A stretch of DNA of 29,706 bases from a virus, in the IMG/VR virus record IMGVR_UViG_3300036834_000083, positions 1 to 29,706 of that record; one strand, 5' to 3'. Below are positions 7,160 to 14,758 of the stretch, in pieces. How positions within the stretch are numbered: position 1 is the stretch's first letter; each line of letters begins with the position of its first letter. The notes under the pieces were generated by a model. It saw only the letters and a program-made list of their open reading frames with translations, did no database searches and had not been told where the DNA came from. A program made the position numbers and the translations under genes.

Positions 7160-7864
7160 CTACCTAACCTCTCGCATCGTCGAATAGCGCCGCCCGGGGC
7201 CGTCGTCGGCCTGCGGCGGCTGCGGGTTGGCGGCGACCAGACGCGGCGCCGCCAGTGCCGCCGCGACATTCGCCAAAAACCGGATGAACGCCGGGTGGTC
7301 GCCAATCCCGGTGTGATTGATCGCGGCGATAAATTCGGCGCGCTGCCGGTCGTTACCAGCGAAACGGTCGCGCACTGCGGCGGCCTGCTGCAGGGTGGTG
7401 CCCTGGCGATTGCCGCCGATCTCGGGGTCGGCATAGAAGGCGTCGCGCCATTCCCCGCGGGTGCGTTCGAAAACCTCGTGCTGGCCGCGCTGGATGCGCG
7501 CGATCTCCTGGACCGCAAGATCCATCAGCGCCTGGCCGCGCTGCTGCGGGGTGAGTTCGGCGGCGCTGATGATGCGGTTGAGCTCGCCGATTTCAGCTTC
7601 GCCGACCTGCACTCCGTCCGGCACGGCATAGGGTTCGAAGACCGGCGGCTGTGGGGTTTGCGCCTCGCTGACCAGCGAGGGTTGCAAGGTCGACGGAAGC
7701 GGCTGGGCGGCCTGATCTGGCGTTGCTTCAGGCGGCTCGGGAGCGCTCGGCGGCGGGGCCGGCCCAGGCGGGACTGGAGGCGAAGCCGGTTCGGGTGTGA
7801 CAGGCGGCGCCGGCTCGGGCACCCCTGGCGGCGGCGGCGCGACCGGTGGTTGCGGATCAGCCAT
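7160..7864 (-). CDS. Capsid scaffold protein
   Basis: 234 residues: a long Pro-rich, disordered N-terminus (about residues 1-75), then a helical Ala/Gln/Glu-rich section (GELNRIISAAELTPQQRGQA) and a C-terminal 'DAFYADPEIGGNRQGTTLQQ' with 'INHTGIGDHPAFIRFLANVA'. This helical body with a 'W-x-x-x-DPEIGG ... LN-TG-x-GNHP-x-x-RFLA' ending is usual for the scaffold encoded between portal and capsid in T7-like and BPP-1-like phages. The scaffold would guide shell assembly and leave or be degraded before packaging. It overlaps the Bbp19-like gene by 8 bases and ends 2 bases before the capsid start. Confidence 0.75.
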   Translation of the reverse strand: MADPQPPVAPPPPGVPEPAPPVTPEPASPPVPPGPAPPPSAPEPPEATPDQAAQPLPSTLQPSLVSEAQTPQPPVFEPYAVPDGVQVGEAEIGELNRIISAAELTPQQRGQALMDLAVQEIARIQRGQHEVFERTRGEWRDAFYADPEIGGNRQGTTLQQAAAVRDRFAGNDRQRAEFIAAINHTGIGDHPAFIRFLANVAAALAAPRLVAANPQPPQADDGPGRRYSTMREVR

Positions 7865-8195
7865 TTTCCTGCGCCATCAGAACATATTGCTCGGGAGCCA
7901 CGCGCATGACCTGCGCCAAGAGGGCCAACCCGATATTGCGCTCACCGAGGCAGAATGCGGTTGCATCGGGTTGCCCCGGAAGGAACCGGTTTTCAAAGAT
8001 ATGGCAGGCGACGAGTTGGTCCCAGATCCACGCACGGCCGACCGGGTCGCCGAGCACGCGCGCTAGAAAATCGTCCTGCTGCTGGTCGCGCAAGGCGGCG
8101 AGCTCGCGCCGCCGCTCGACCTGCTCGGCATCGTCGGCGTTGTAATCGCCTTCCGAAAGACGAGGCGCTTCAAGGATATCATCGAATCCCCGCAT
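7857..8195 (-). CDS. Bbp19-like phage protein
   Basis: 112 residues. The core DDFLARVLGDPVGRAWIWDQ, then LVACHIFENRF and ATAFCLGERNIGLALLAQVM fits the Bbp19 domain family ('RRVLG-x-x-GR-x-x-W-x-LL..F..G-x-RN-x-GL-x-LL') found next to scaffold and capsid genes of BPP-1-like podoviruses. The precise function is not known to me. The start is ATG 8195, preceded by a 112-base intergenic region with an AT-rich inverted repeat, so this could be the first gene of a separately transcribed capsid unit. The end overlaps the scaffold start by 8 bases. Confidence 0.75.
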   Translation of the reverse strand: MRGFDDILEAPRLSEGDYNADDAEQVERRRELAALRDQQQDDFLARVLGDPVGRAWIWDQLVACHIFENRFLPGQPDATAFCLGERNIGLALLAQVMRVAPEQYVLMAQENG

Positions 8196-8261
8196 AAACC
8201 GCAGCGTGACACGGGAGTTAGTACAAAAGTCAAGAGAAATCGCGTAGCTAGTCTTCAGTCG

Positions 8262-8302
8262 AAAATAATATTTCTGTGACGCGCGAAAGAAATATTATTA
8301 TT
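8262..8302. repeat. AT-rich inverted repeat upstream of capsid genes
   Basis: The 112-base gap 8196-8307 holds an 11-bp perfect inverted repeat, AATAATATTTC at 8264-8274 and GAAATATTATT at 8289-8299, with a 14-base GC-rich loop containing ACGCGCG. The 12-mer AAAATAATATTT (8262-8273) also occurs on the minus strand at 20346-20357, again beside a GCGCG core. It may be an operator, a terminator of the upstream unit, or part of a late promoter. A TTGACT at about 8236-8241 on the minus strand could be a -35, but I find no good -10. Confidence 0.5.
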
Positions 8303-8307
8303 TGGCT

Positions 8308-8526
8308 TCAGTGTGGCTGGTTGCGGTCAGCCGGCATGACGTAGAGGCTCTGCAGCCCGCCCCGCCGCCGCGCCAGCGCCAGCACCTTCTTTTGCTGCGC
8401 GGCATACATCGCCGCCAGCTGCAGCCAGCCCGGGTCGCCGCGCCAGTGCGCCAGTTGTCTACATGCCCCTTCGGCTTCTTTTAAACATTGCTGGAGTTTT
8501 GAAAAGATCTCAGATTCGGTTAGCAT
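8308..8526 (-). CDS. Small helical phage protein between portal and capsid genes
   Basis: 72 residues from ATG 8526 (MLTESEIF); a TTG at 8535 with AGGA five bases upstream is an alternative that adds three residues. The sequence is helical with 'LKEAEGACRQLAHWRGDPGW' and 'LQLAAMYAAQQKKVLALARR'. Small proteins with this plan, 'LA-x-x-RGD-x-x-W-L', occur near T7-like portals, usually annotated as hypothetical. It overlaps the HNH gene end by 17 bases. The 3' end is followed by an AT-rich inverted repeat. Confidence 0.55.
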   Translation of the reverse strand: MLTESEIFSKLQQCLKEAEGACRQLAHWRGDPGWLQLAAMYAAQQKKVLALARRRGGLQSLYVMPADRNQPH

Positions 8527-8977
8527 AATAATCAACCGCTTCCTGATAGGTTTCCCCCTTACGGATTACCCGCGTGCTCAAAACATTCCGACCAAGCCCC
8601 AATTTCCGCTGAGCCTCAGCAACAGGCACGCGCTCTCCTCCGACAACAACAAGTACTGCCGATCGTGAATTTGCCATTTGTTCATACCGTGTCGACCACA
8701 GGCAGTTCCACAAAGCATAGGGGCCATTGTTGTCGCGGCGATCCAGCGACTTGCCCGGCGGACGCGAGCCCATGTCGCGATAGAACGCGGCAAACGAGTC
8801 CCGCCATTCCTCACAAACCGTGATCCCTCTGGCGCCATAACGACAGTACCCCGGAGCATTCGGGTTATAGCACCGCTGCTTCATTGCAACCCATAACTTG
8901 TATTCTTTGAGAGCCCGGCTCATTCCATGAGTTCTCTTCGCAGCGGGGCCTAGAGCCCGCGCTTCCTCGCGGGTCAC
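8510..8977 (-). CDS. HNH homing-endonuclease-like protein
   Basis: 155 residues. GTG 8977 is chosen as start because it overlaps the portal stop (GTGA), and because the in-frame TREEARALGPAAKRTHGMSR continues directly into the conserved part. The core YKLWVAMKQRCYNPNAPGY, then CRYGARGITVCEEWRDSF, 'GSRPPGKSLDRRDNNGPY' and 'LWSTRYEQMANSRS' is the well-known small phage homing-type domain with D-R-x-D-N as metal-binding part. The C-terminal 'VPVAEAQRKLGLGRNVLSTR' looks like a NUMOD-type DNA-binding helix-turn-helix. Its codons are less GC-rich than those of the portal. It probably promotes its own spread by cutting copies lacking it. The much longer in-frame ORF to 9997 is a shadow of the portal. 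Confidence 0.75.
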   Translation of the reverse strand: MTREEARALGPAAKRTHGMSRALKEYKLWVAMKQRCYNPNAPGYCRYGARGITVCEEWRDSFAAFYRDMGSRPPGKSLDRRDNNGPYALWNCLWSTRYEQMANSRSAVLVVVGGERVPVAEAQRKLGLGRNVLSTRVIRKGETYQEAVDYYANRI

Positions 8978-10842
8978 CGCCCCATCCCGGGCGCCGCGGC
9001 GCCGGCTCCAGGCGGCCCGGCACCACCGCCGGCGCCCGTGCCGAGCATCGCCGCGAGCGCGTTCTGGCCGCCCCCGACATCGACCTGACTGAGCGTCTGC
9101 GCACCCTGCACCGCGGCCTGCGAGGCCGCCACCGCGGCGGCCTGCTGCTGCTGCTGCGCCCGCGCCCCGCGAAGCTGCTGCAATGCTTGAGGCGTTCTCA
9201 AAATGCGCCGCGTCACGTTGAGCAAATCGGCATATTCCCGCACCAGCGCATCGGGATCGACCAAATCCTTGGCCTCGGGAAACGCCGCCGCGAGGTTTCC
9301 CACAGTGGCCATGAAGCGCTCGATCCCGCCGGTCGCCGCGGCGCGCTGCGCCAGCGCCATCTCCGAGACGTATTCGGCCTGCAGCGGCAGGTGGCGCAAC
9401 CCCGGCGGCACCGGCGGCAGCAGTCCCTTGCGCTGCATGATGCCGAAAATGCGCGCGATCGCGGGCGACGCCGCCTCCGACTGAAACCGCTCGATCACCG
9501 GCCCCAGCATCTGGATCTTCTCGCCCTTGCGTTCGTAAATCTCGAGCTCGTTGCGCGGCTGCACCCCCTCCATCTGCGAGATCATCAAAAAAATGTCGGT
9601 GAAGAAGGTGCGGTTGATGCGGGCCTGGATTGCCTCGATCTTCTTTTCCATGCCGGTCAAATCCGGCATCACCTCGTAGATCGGCCGCATCCCTTTGCCA
9701 GGCTCGACGCTGGTAACGTAGGTCACCTGGCCCGGCAGGGTCGACGATGGCTGGTTCTTCAATTCCGCCCCAGCGAGCAACGGCGGGCGCACCTGCTTCT
9801 CGATCGCCTCGGCCTCGCGCCGGGTCATCAATTGCAATTGCATCACATCGGGCAGCGCGTCCATGCCGGGGCTGCGCCCGTAGGCGTCGTTCGACGTCGT
9901 CGCCCAGCGCGGCGCAATAAACGCCTGCTCGGTAAACCCGCGCAGGCTCAGCGCCCGCTCGTTTTGCTGCCCCCACACCCAATAAACTTCGCGCCACGTA
10001 AAGTCACCCCCATTGGCGCCATTGGGGAGCACCGCGCCGCTCGATCCATCACGCCGCCGGATCGGGAAGTTGGGCTCGATCGCCTGGGCAATGACCCGTT
10101 CGGTCTCGAGCGCCGCGCCTTTGGTTTCCCACAACGTCTTGATGTCGGGCGGGCAATTGTTCAATCCGAACATCTCGACGGTTTGCGCAACAGTCAGCGT
10201 GAACAACCGGAACAGGCTTTCGACCCGGAAGCTCGACCCAGCCGCAAGAAAGTATTCTCCAGCACAGGGATTGTAACACCGGATCACATCCTCTTCGTCC
10301 TCGTAAACGATGACGACGGCGGTCCCAAAAATCACCAGATCCTCGAACATCTGCGCGAAAGCATCATAGAAATTGCTCTCGGCCATGACCGCGTACATGC
10401 GGTCCTCGACCTGCTCGAGCCATTCCATCGATTGATTGTCGAGCTCGGGCCCCTGGTTGCCCATGCCGGCCGTCAGCTTGAACCACGGCCGCGACGGCGA
10501 GCACAGGCCGCTCATCATGCCGCTGGCGCACACCCGCATCGCCAGCGTGGCGGTCCCGTCGACGATCTCCTGATTGATCGGGAAGCCGCGGGTCATTGTA
10601 TTACTTGTGATTAACCAATGATAACGGCGCGGAGTTAAGTAACGGGCAAGCAATGCCCAGTGTTCCCACCAGCTAAGGCGCCAACTTCTAAGCATAGACA
10701 GTCTAGCTTCTAAGTGGGCATATAAGTCACCCCACTGCGGATCGCTGCGGAACGGTAGGATGCGCGCCTCGCCCGGCTGCGCCGCCAGCAAGGTCGGCGA
10801 CGCGCGCTCGTAGAAGGCTAAGGCTTGCTGCGAGCGCGCCAT
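8974..10842 (-). CDS. T7-type portal (head-tail connector) protein
   Basis: 622 residues, the usual length range for podovirus head-tail connectors (Head-tail_con family). Recognisable parts are 'LRSWRLSWWEHWALLARYLT' (about 51-70), 'DGTATLAMRVCASGMMSGLC' with 'SPSRPWFKLTAG' after it, 'YAVMAESNFYDAFAQMFEDL' followed by 'FGTAVVIVYED', and 'TNDAYGRSPGMDALPDVMQL'-type sequence (here TSNDAYGRSPGMDALPDVMQ). The C-terminus is Gln/Ala/Gly-rich. It forms the dodecameric ring through which DNA is packaged. The 5' part (about 10590-10740) is markedly AT-richer than the rest. ATG 10842 follows the upstream stop by one base; the end overlaps the HNH gene start. Confidence 0.9.
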   Translation of the reverse strand: MARSQQALAFYERASPTLLAAQPGEARILPFRSDPQWGDLYAHLEARLSMLRSWRLSWWEHWALLARYLTPRRYHWLITSNTMTRGFPINQEIVDGTATLAMRVCASGMMSGLCSPSRPWFKLTAGMGNQGPELDNQSMEWLEQVEDRMYAVMAESNFYDAFAQMFEDLVIFGTAVVIVYEDEEDVIRCYNPCAGEYFLAAGSSFRVESLFRLFTLTVAQTVEMFGLNNCPPDIKTLWETKGAALETERVIAQAIEPNFPIRRRDGSSGAVLPNGANGGDFTWREVYWVWGQQNERALSLRGFTEQAFIAPRWATTSNDAYGRSPGMDALPDVMQLQLMTRREAEAIEKQVRPPLLAGAELKNQPSSTLPGQVTYVTSVEPGKGMRPIYEVMPDLTGMEKKIEAIQARINRTFFTDIFLMISQMEGVQPRNELEIYERKGEKIQMLGPVIERFQSEAASPAIARIFGIMQRKGLLPPVPPGLRHLPLQAEYVSEMALAQRAAATGGIERFMATVGNLAAAFPEAKDLVDPDALVREYADLLNVTRRILRTPQALQQLRGARAQQQQQAAAVAASQAAVQGAQTLSQVDVGGGQNALAAMLGTGAGGGAGPPGAGAAAPGMGR

Positions 10843-10843
10843 C

Positions 10844-11074
10844 TTACGAACCGAGCAGCGTCTTCTGCTGCACCGCCGCCGGCTCAGTCAGCCCCTGCGG
10901 CGTCGTCATGATCGTGCCGGCGGCACCCGCTCCGGCGGCGGCCCGCGAACGAGCGAGCTGCGATGCGCCCGCCGCCGCGACGCTCGCATCCGCCGCGGTC
11001 GGCGGGCCCGGCGGCGGTGGCGGCGGCGGCGGCGCAGCCGGGGTCTTCGCGCCACCACCAAACAAAGCGCCCAT
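10844..11074 (-). CDS. Small Pro/Ala-rich protein upstream of portal
   Basis: 76 residues from ATG 11074 (MGALFGGGAKTP), preceded by GGAGG eight bases upstream; an in-frame start at 11089 lacks this spacing. A run of prolines (residues about 14-24) is followed by 'ADASVAAAGASQLARSRAAA' and 'GTIMTTPQGLTEPA'. Small proteins starting MG-x-LF with Pro-rich middle and a 'R-x-RAA-G-x-x-T-I-L/M-T' part are common directly before T7-like portal genes. Function unknown. The stop is one base before the portal start. Confidence 0.65.
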   Translation of the reverse strand: MGALFGGGAKTPAAPPPPPPPPGPPTAADASVAAAGASQLARSRAAAGAGAAGTIMTTPQGLTEPAAVQQKTLLGS

Positions 11075-11110
11075 GTCCGTGCCCTCCAAAAGTCCCCTAG
11101 GAAGCCCGTA

Positions 11111-11125
11111 GGCGCATTTTGCGCC
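11111..11125 (-). terminator. Short hairpin between terminase and portal units
   Basis: The stem GGCGCA/TGCGCC with a 3-base AAA loop lies in the 123-base gap 11075-11197. No U-run follows on the minus strand, so a true intrinsic terminator is doubtful; it may attenuate transcription or simply be a structured leader. Nothing else was seen in this gap. Confidence 0.25.
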
Positions 11126-11197
11126 CGCGCCGCTACCTAAGCACCCAAAAACCCAAACCCACCATCAGGCGGCCTCCGGGCGCGTCCGCTGGGCCAT

Positions 11198-12682
11198 CTA
11201 TCGCGGGTAGCGGCGCTCGTCGCGCGCCGCTATCGGCCGCGGCCACAACTCGGCGAGCGGATCATAATCTACCCGATGGCGCGGCGCACCCTGCGCGTGG
11301 TCCTGCTTCGCCAAGACCGGAAACGCGAAGGTCAACGCCAACGCATCGGCATGATCGGGCGAGAACCCCAGCCGATCCTTCAACCCTTCCTTGGGTTCGA
11401 GGATCAGCTTGTCGCGCTTGAAGCTGTAGGTCGTCGAGGTCAGCGCCTGGGTCAGCTCGGGCGCCTCGGGCAAGGCGCCGCCAGCCCGGATCCAGTCGAC
11501 CAGCTCGAAATACATCTCGGCGCGCTTGTTCTCGTAGCGCGCGTCGAGCGGTTTGTCGGCAAACCCGACCGGCACCGGCTCCCGGCCCAACTGGCGCAGC
11601 TGGTCGATCCAGCCGGCGCCGTAGCCGCCGGAATTGTCCACAAAACAAGCGTCGGCATCCCAGTCGCCCCATTTGCGCGCCACCAGCCCGCCGCCTTGCA
11701 GCGAGTCGATGTTACGCTGCACGATGGCTGGCCAGGCAACCAGCCCCTGACGCGGAAAGATCACGCTCGCGTCATCGCCGTAGCGCGCCACATCGACGCC
11801 GAGCACGCGCGCCGCACCGGCATAATCGGCCGGGCGGTAATGCCGCCGCATCGCATCGGCGACCTCGTCGGGCCCGATCAGCGTGTTGATGCTGGCCGGC
11901 GGGAAGCGGCCGAAGATGTTGATCAGCACCCACGGGCTGTCGGCACCGTACTGGCGGATCTGCTCCCTGGCATGGTCGGCCGAGATGCGCGGCGAGCGGT
12001 GTGGGTCGTCGGGATCGCCAGTGATCTCGACGACATGCCACAGATCGCGCGAGCTGGAGCAGGCCCGCCACAGCGGCCCCTCGAGGTGCGTCGGGTTGCC
12101 GGCCTGCACGATGTGCCCCTCGACGCATGAGCTCAGCGCCGACTCGGCGGTGACCATCACCGCGTCCGGGATGCCGCCCGACTCGTCGAGCAGGAACAGC
12201 ACGTAGTCGGCATGCAGCCCGGCCAAGGTGTCAGCCTGCTGCTGCCGATCCGCCGATTGCGACCACGACCGCGCCGTCATGAACCAGGTTTCGGGGTGGT
12301 CGTTGGCGAAAATGCGGGTCTTCGTCCAGGTGAATTTGGCCTTGAGCAATTCCGAGCGGTCGCGCCACTTGGCGAGCTCGGCCCATAAATTGTCGTCAAG
12401 GTTCTTGCCCGAAATCGACGTCGCGGCGCATTTGGGTTGCGGCCGGGTCAACAGAAAATTCCAGCCAAGCCACGCCATGCAGGCAGTTTTCCCCGGGCCT
12501 TTGCAGGCCTTCATCGCCAGCCGCGGGCTCGCCGGGAACGCCTCGAGCGCCTGCTCCTGCCACGCGTCCGGCTCGACCCGGAACAACTGCCGCACCATCC
12601 TCGCCGGATGCAACCGCCAGTCCGCCAGCGTGGAAGAGGCCTGGCCCTCAACCCCATTTGGCTCAGCTGGCATCGGCGCCAT
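11198..12682 (-). CDS. Terminase large subunit
   Basis: 494 residues, an ATP-driven DNA packaging motor with nuclease. The ATPase part has Walker A as KACKGPGKT (K58-T66), Walker B as VLFLLDES (161-168, acidic D166/E167) and 'HIVQAGNPT' (190-198, motif III-like). The nuclease part has an RNase H-like fold with GVDVARYGDDAS (295-306, D297), 'ACFVDNSGGYGAGWIDQL' (D349) and SPDHADALAL (D443, D446). Length is normal. The start at ATG 12682 overlaps the small subunit gene by 20 bases; the weak N-terminal codons before DWRLHP allow a slightly later start. The portal unit follows. Confidence 0.9.
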   Translation of the reverse strand: MAPMPAEPNGVEGQASSTLADWRLHPARMVRQLFRVEPDAWQEQALEAFPASPRLAMKACKGPGKTACMAWLGWNFLLTRPQPKCAATSISGKNLDDNLWAELAKWRDRSELLKAKFTWTKTRIFANDHPETWFMTARSWSQSADRQQQADTLAGLHADYVLFLLDESGGIPDAVMVTAESALSSCVEGHIVQAGNPTHLEGPLWRACSSSRDLWHVVEITGDPDDPHRSPRISADHAREQIRQYGADSPWVLINIFGRFPPASINTLIGPDEVADAMRRHYRPADYAGAARVLGVDVARYGDDASVIFPRQGLVAWPAIVQRNIDSLQGGGLVARKWGDWDADACFVDNSGGYGAGWIDQLRQLGREPVPVGFADKPLDARYENKRAEMYFELVDWIRAGGALPEAPELTQALTSTTYSFKRDKLILEPKEGLKDRLGFSPDHADALALTFAFPVLAKQDHAQGAPRHRVDYDPLAELWPRPIAARDERRYPR

Positions 12683-13007
12683 TCGGCTTAGCCGGCGCCT
12701 GCTCGAGGCTGCGCAGGACCAACTGCTCGAGGGTTAGGCCAGTCTCGACGCTGGCGGTCATCGCGGAAAGCCGCGGGCGTTCATAGGGCGCGGCCGCACG
12801 GGCGGCGTCGAGCCGCAACTCGATCGGCTGGCGACCGTCCCGGTAGACCAGCTGCAGCAGGGCGAGCGCGTCGCCGGCAAACGCGTGCGACCCGAGCGCA
12901 TCGACCATCTGCTCGGCGGCCGCGGCAAGCGCCCGCTCACGCGCCACCGTTCGCCGATTGGGCGAGCCTTTCCGCGAGCCGCCACCCGTCTTTACGCCAC
13001 GCGCCAT
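12663..13007 (-). CDS. Terminase small subunit-like protein
   Basis: 114 residues. A basic N-terminus with GGGSRKGSPNRRTVARERAL, then helices (AAAEQMVDALGSHAFAGDAL, 'LQLVYRDGRQPIELRLDAAR') fit a family of small terminase or terminase-associated proteins with 'GSRKG-x-PN' starts. The small subunit recognises the packaging site and loads the large subunit. The 20-base overlap with the large subunit gene supports this. The start is ATG 13007; the gene follows a 51-base gap after the methyltransferase C-terminal frame. Confidence 0.7.
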   Translation of the reverse strand: MARGVKTGGGSRKGSPNRRTVARERALAAAAEQMVDALGSHAFAGDALALLQLVYRDGRQPIELRLDAARAAAPYERPRLSAMTASVETGLTLEQLVLRSLEQAPAKPNGADAS

Positions 13008-13058
13008 GGCGCTTTATGGCATTTTGCGAGGCGTGCGTCATCTGCGCCCTATTGTCAT

Positions 13059-13283
13059 TCATTCCGCAGCGATCTGCGCGAACATGCCCGCGTCGTCGCG
13101 CACCCGGCGCTCACTCATTGCGGCATAGCTGGGCGCCAGTTCGATGCCGATACAGTCGCGGCCGAGCTGGTCGGCTACCAGCGCCGTCGTGCCGCTGCCG
13201 AGGAAGGGGTCGAGGACGGTTGCGGGCTTAGTCAGCGGGATGGTCCAATGACCATTATGCGGCACGGTCAGCCGTTGCCGCAT
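13059..13283 (-). CDS. DNA methyltransferase, C-terminal catalytic part in a shifted frame
   Basis: This frame encodes PATVLDPFLGSGTTALVADQ followed by LGRDCIGIELAPSYAAMSERR. That is motif I (DPFLGSGTT), which binds S-adenosylmethionine, and the following strand of an N4/N6 amino-methyltransferase of the beta order. The motif IV part of the same enzyme is in 13255-14538, in a frame one base away. The ATG at 13283 (MRQRLTV) has no visible ribosome binding site, so separate translation is doubtful; a frameshift mutation, programmed shift or sequence error is more likely. 75 codons are counted from that ATG; the open frame extends upstream to 13397. Confidence 0.6.
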   Translation of the reverse strand: MRQRLTVPHNGHWTIPLTKPATVLDPFLGSGTTALVADQLGRDCIGIELAPSYAAMSERRVRDDAGMFAQIAAE

Positions 13284-14538
13284 CGCAGGAGCAGGAGGGG
13301 CGCCAGCCGATGGTCTGCGCTTCTGTCGTGCCGCGCGGGAAACCTTCCCAAGAATTCGACTCGTCCATGGGCTTTTGATCGAATGCGCCCCGCACACCCC
13401 GCTCTTGATTGACGTCGGTCTGCGGTGTGAATTTCTTCTCTACCACCCGCACATACGGCGCGAGACACTTACTGCAGCATCCCCTAGCGCTGGTGCCGGC
13501 GAGGATGGCGCGGCGCGGGATCTCGCTGACGAAGGTGGCGAAGTGCGCCTCGGGGAAGGGCTCGGGGCCGAGCGTCCAGACGTTGCGCATATTTCGCTTG
13601 CTGGTTATACGAGATCCCAACGAAGGCACTCGATCAGCATCAGCTCCGCGTTGTAGGTAACTTTCGCCTCGCTGCGAGCTACTTTCTGTTTCCATTTCGG
13701 CAATAAAGCCGCCGCTTCTAGTCTGCTCTTCAGTTTTGCGTCTGCCCGTTCTTTCGCAGCCATAATTTCCGCCTGATTTCGGACCATTGTTAGCTCCCGA
13801 GTTGTTTTGAATGCCACGCTGATTCTTGTATCGATCGCCGGTTCGGAACTCGAATTGCCCGCCGTGTCCGTTGTCTTCCGCCTCTTCCTTCACCGCCTCA
13901 GCATCGTAGAAATACCGGGCTGATTTCGTCAGCAGGAACACCTTTTCGTGCGCGCAGGTCGGCCGGTCGGTGCACGATTCCGGCATCGGGGCCTTCTTCG
14001 CCCACACGATCTCGCTGCGCAGCCACCAGCCATCGGCCTGCAATGCCAATGCAAAGCGCGCCGGTATCTGCTGCAACTGTTTATTGGCGAAACTGTCGCC
14101 CAGATTCACCCAGCAAGTCGCATCGCGGCGCATCACGCGCTTAACTTCGGCGAACACCTCGACCAAGTGCGCAATGAACAACTCCGGCGTCGGCTCGAGC
14201 CCGAGGTCGCCGCGCCATGCGCCACAGTGGCAGCAGAAGCCCCGCTCTTTGATTTCGCGGATAGGCTCGCGATGCTCGGCGGTCACAGCATTGCGGATGC
14301 CGGCGGCGAGTTGCGGCCCTGAATTGGCTTGGCTCCAGTTGCCTTTTCCGATCTCGGTGCCGATCTGCTCCATTTGAAAATCGTGTCGACAATCCTTACC
14401 GCCGCCCCACACCTGCGGCTCTGTGCCGTATGATCTGAGGCCGTAATAGGGCGGCGATGTAACGACGCAGTGCACGCTCTCATTCGGCAGATCAGCGAGC
14501 CGGGCGAGAACATGACCGACCAGCACACGAACGCTCAT
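13255..14538 (-). CDS. DNA N4/N6 methyltransferase, N-terminal part (broken frame)
   Basis: 427 residues from ATG 14538 (MSVRVLVGHVLARLADLPNE). Motif IV is VVTSPPYYGLRSYG (about residues 24-37). Then follow 'VKRVMRRDATCWVNLGDSFA', 'FALALQADGWWLRSEIVWAK' with KAPMPES, 'AHEKVFLLTKSARYFYDAEA', 'MRNVWTLGPEPFPEAHFATF' and Cys-rich 'GTSARGCCSKCLAPYVRV' with a second 'RPSCSCDAA'. The frame stops at 13257-13255 just before the motif I segment, which is in another frame. This subgroup is common in phages and usually protects DNA from host restriction. It is not of the CcrM type by its motifs. A low-GC patch at 13590-13850 lies in the variable region. The longer frame to 14616 is upstream shadow. Confidence 0.75.
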   Translation of the reverse strand: MSVRVLVGHVLARLADLPNESVHCVVTSPPYYGLRSYGTEPQVWGGGKDCRHDFQMEQIGTEIGKGNWSQANSGPQLAAGIRNAVTAEHREPIREIKERGFCCHCGAWRGDLGLEPTPELFIAHLVEVFAEVKRVMRRDATCWVNLGDSFANKQLQQIPARFALALQADGWWLRSEIVWAKKAPMPESCTDRPTCAHEKVFLLTKSARYFYDAEAVKEEAEDNGHGGQFEFRTGDRYKNQRGIQNNSGANNGPKSGGNYGCERTGRRKTEEQTRSGGFIAEMETESSSQRGESYLQRGADADRVPSLGSRITSKRNMRNVWTLGPEPFPEAHFATFVSEIPRRAILAGTSARGCCSKCLAPYVRVVEKKFTPQTDVNQERGVRGAFDQKPMDESNSWEGFPRGTTEAQTIGWRPSCSCDAATADRAA

Positions 14539-14557
14539 GCCGTGGCGACCGGGCCGC

Positions 14558-14758
14558 TCATGATTTGTCCCTGCTCTGCAACCGCCGCAGCCGCTTGTAG
14601 CGGCGCTGATAATCATTGTAGCGGGTCCGGTTGCGCTGCCGCCAGTGCCGCATGTAGGCAGTGCTGTGCGGCTGCTCGCGGCGTTCGCGCTGGCGTTCGC
14701 GTTCTTGCCGGGTGAAGTCGCGCAATTGCCGGATCAACGCGTCAGCTCCGGTGGTCAC
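14558..14758 (-). CDS. Small very basic protein
   Basis: 66 residues, starting at GTG 14758, which overlaps the stop of the GcrA-like gene (GTGA). The sequence is rich in Arg, Gln and Tyr: LIRQLRDFTRQERERQRERR, then STAYMRHWRQRNRTRYNDYQ and RRYKRLRRLQ. It probably binds nucleic acid, but I do not recognise a family. The longer frame to 15268 is a shadow of the GcrA-like gene. The methyltransferase starts 19 bases after its stop. Confidence 0.55.
   Translation of the reverse strand: MTTGADALIRQLRDFTRQERERQRERREQPHSTAYMRHWRQRNRTRYNDYQRRYKRLRRLQSRDKS

Noticed and set aside
6237-7187. Plus-strand ORF opposite the capsid gene
   Set aside because: Shadow frame of the major capsid gene with low-complexity Arg/His/Asp content.
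9187-10614. Plus-strand ORF of 475 codons opposite the portal gene
   Set aside because: Arg/His/Leu-rich shadow of a well-supported portal gene; no ribosome binding site or motif.
11276-12130. Plus-strand ORF opposite the terminase gene
   Set aside because: Shadow frame; the minus strand shows Walker and nuclease motifs.
13605-13817. 70-codon minus-strand ORF inside the methyltransferase gene
   Set aside because: The peptide looks protein-like (Lys/Glu-rich helix), but the methyltransferase frame through this low-GC patch continues to the conserved RNVW part, so the overlapping frame is probably chance. Dual coding cannot be excluded.
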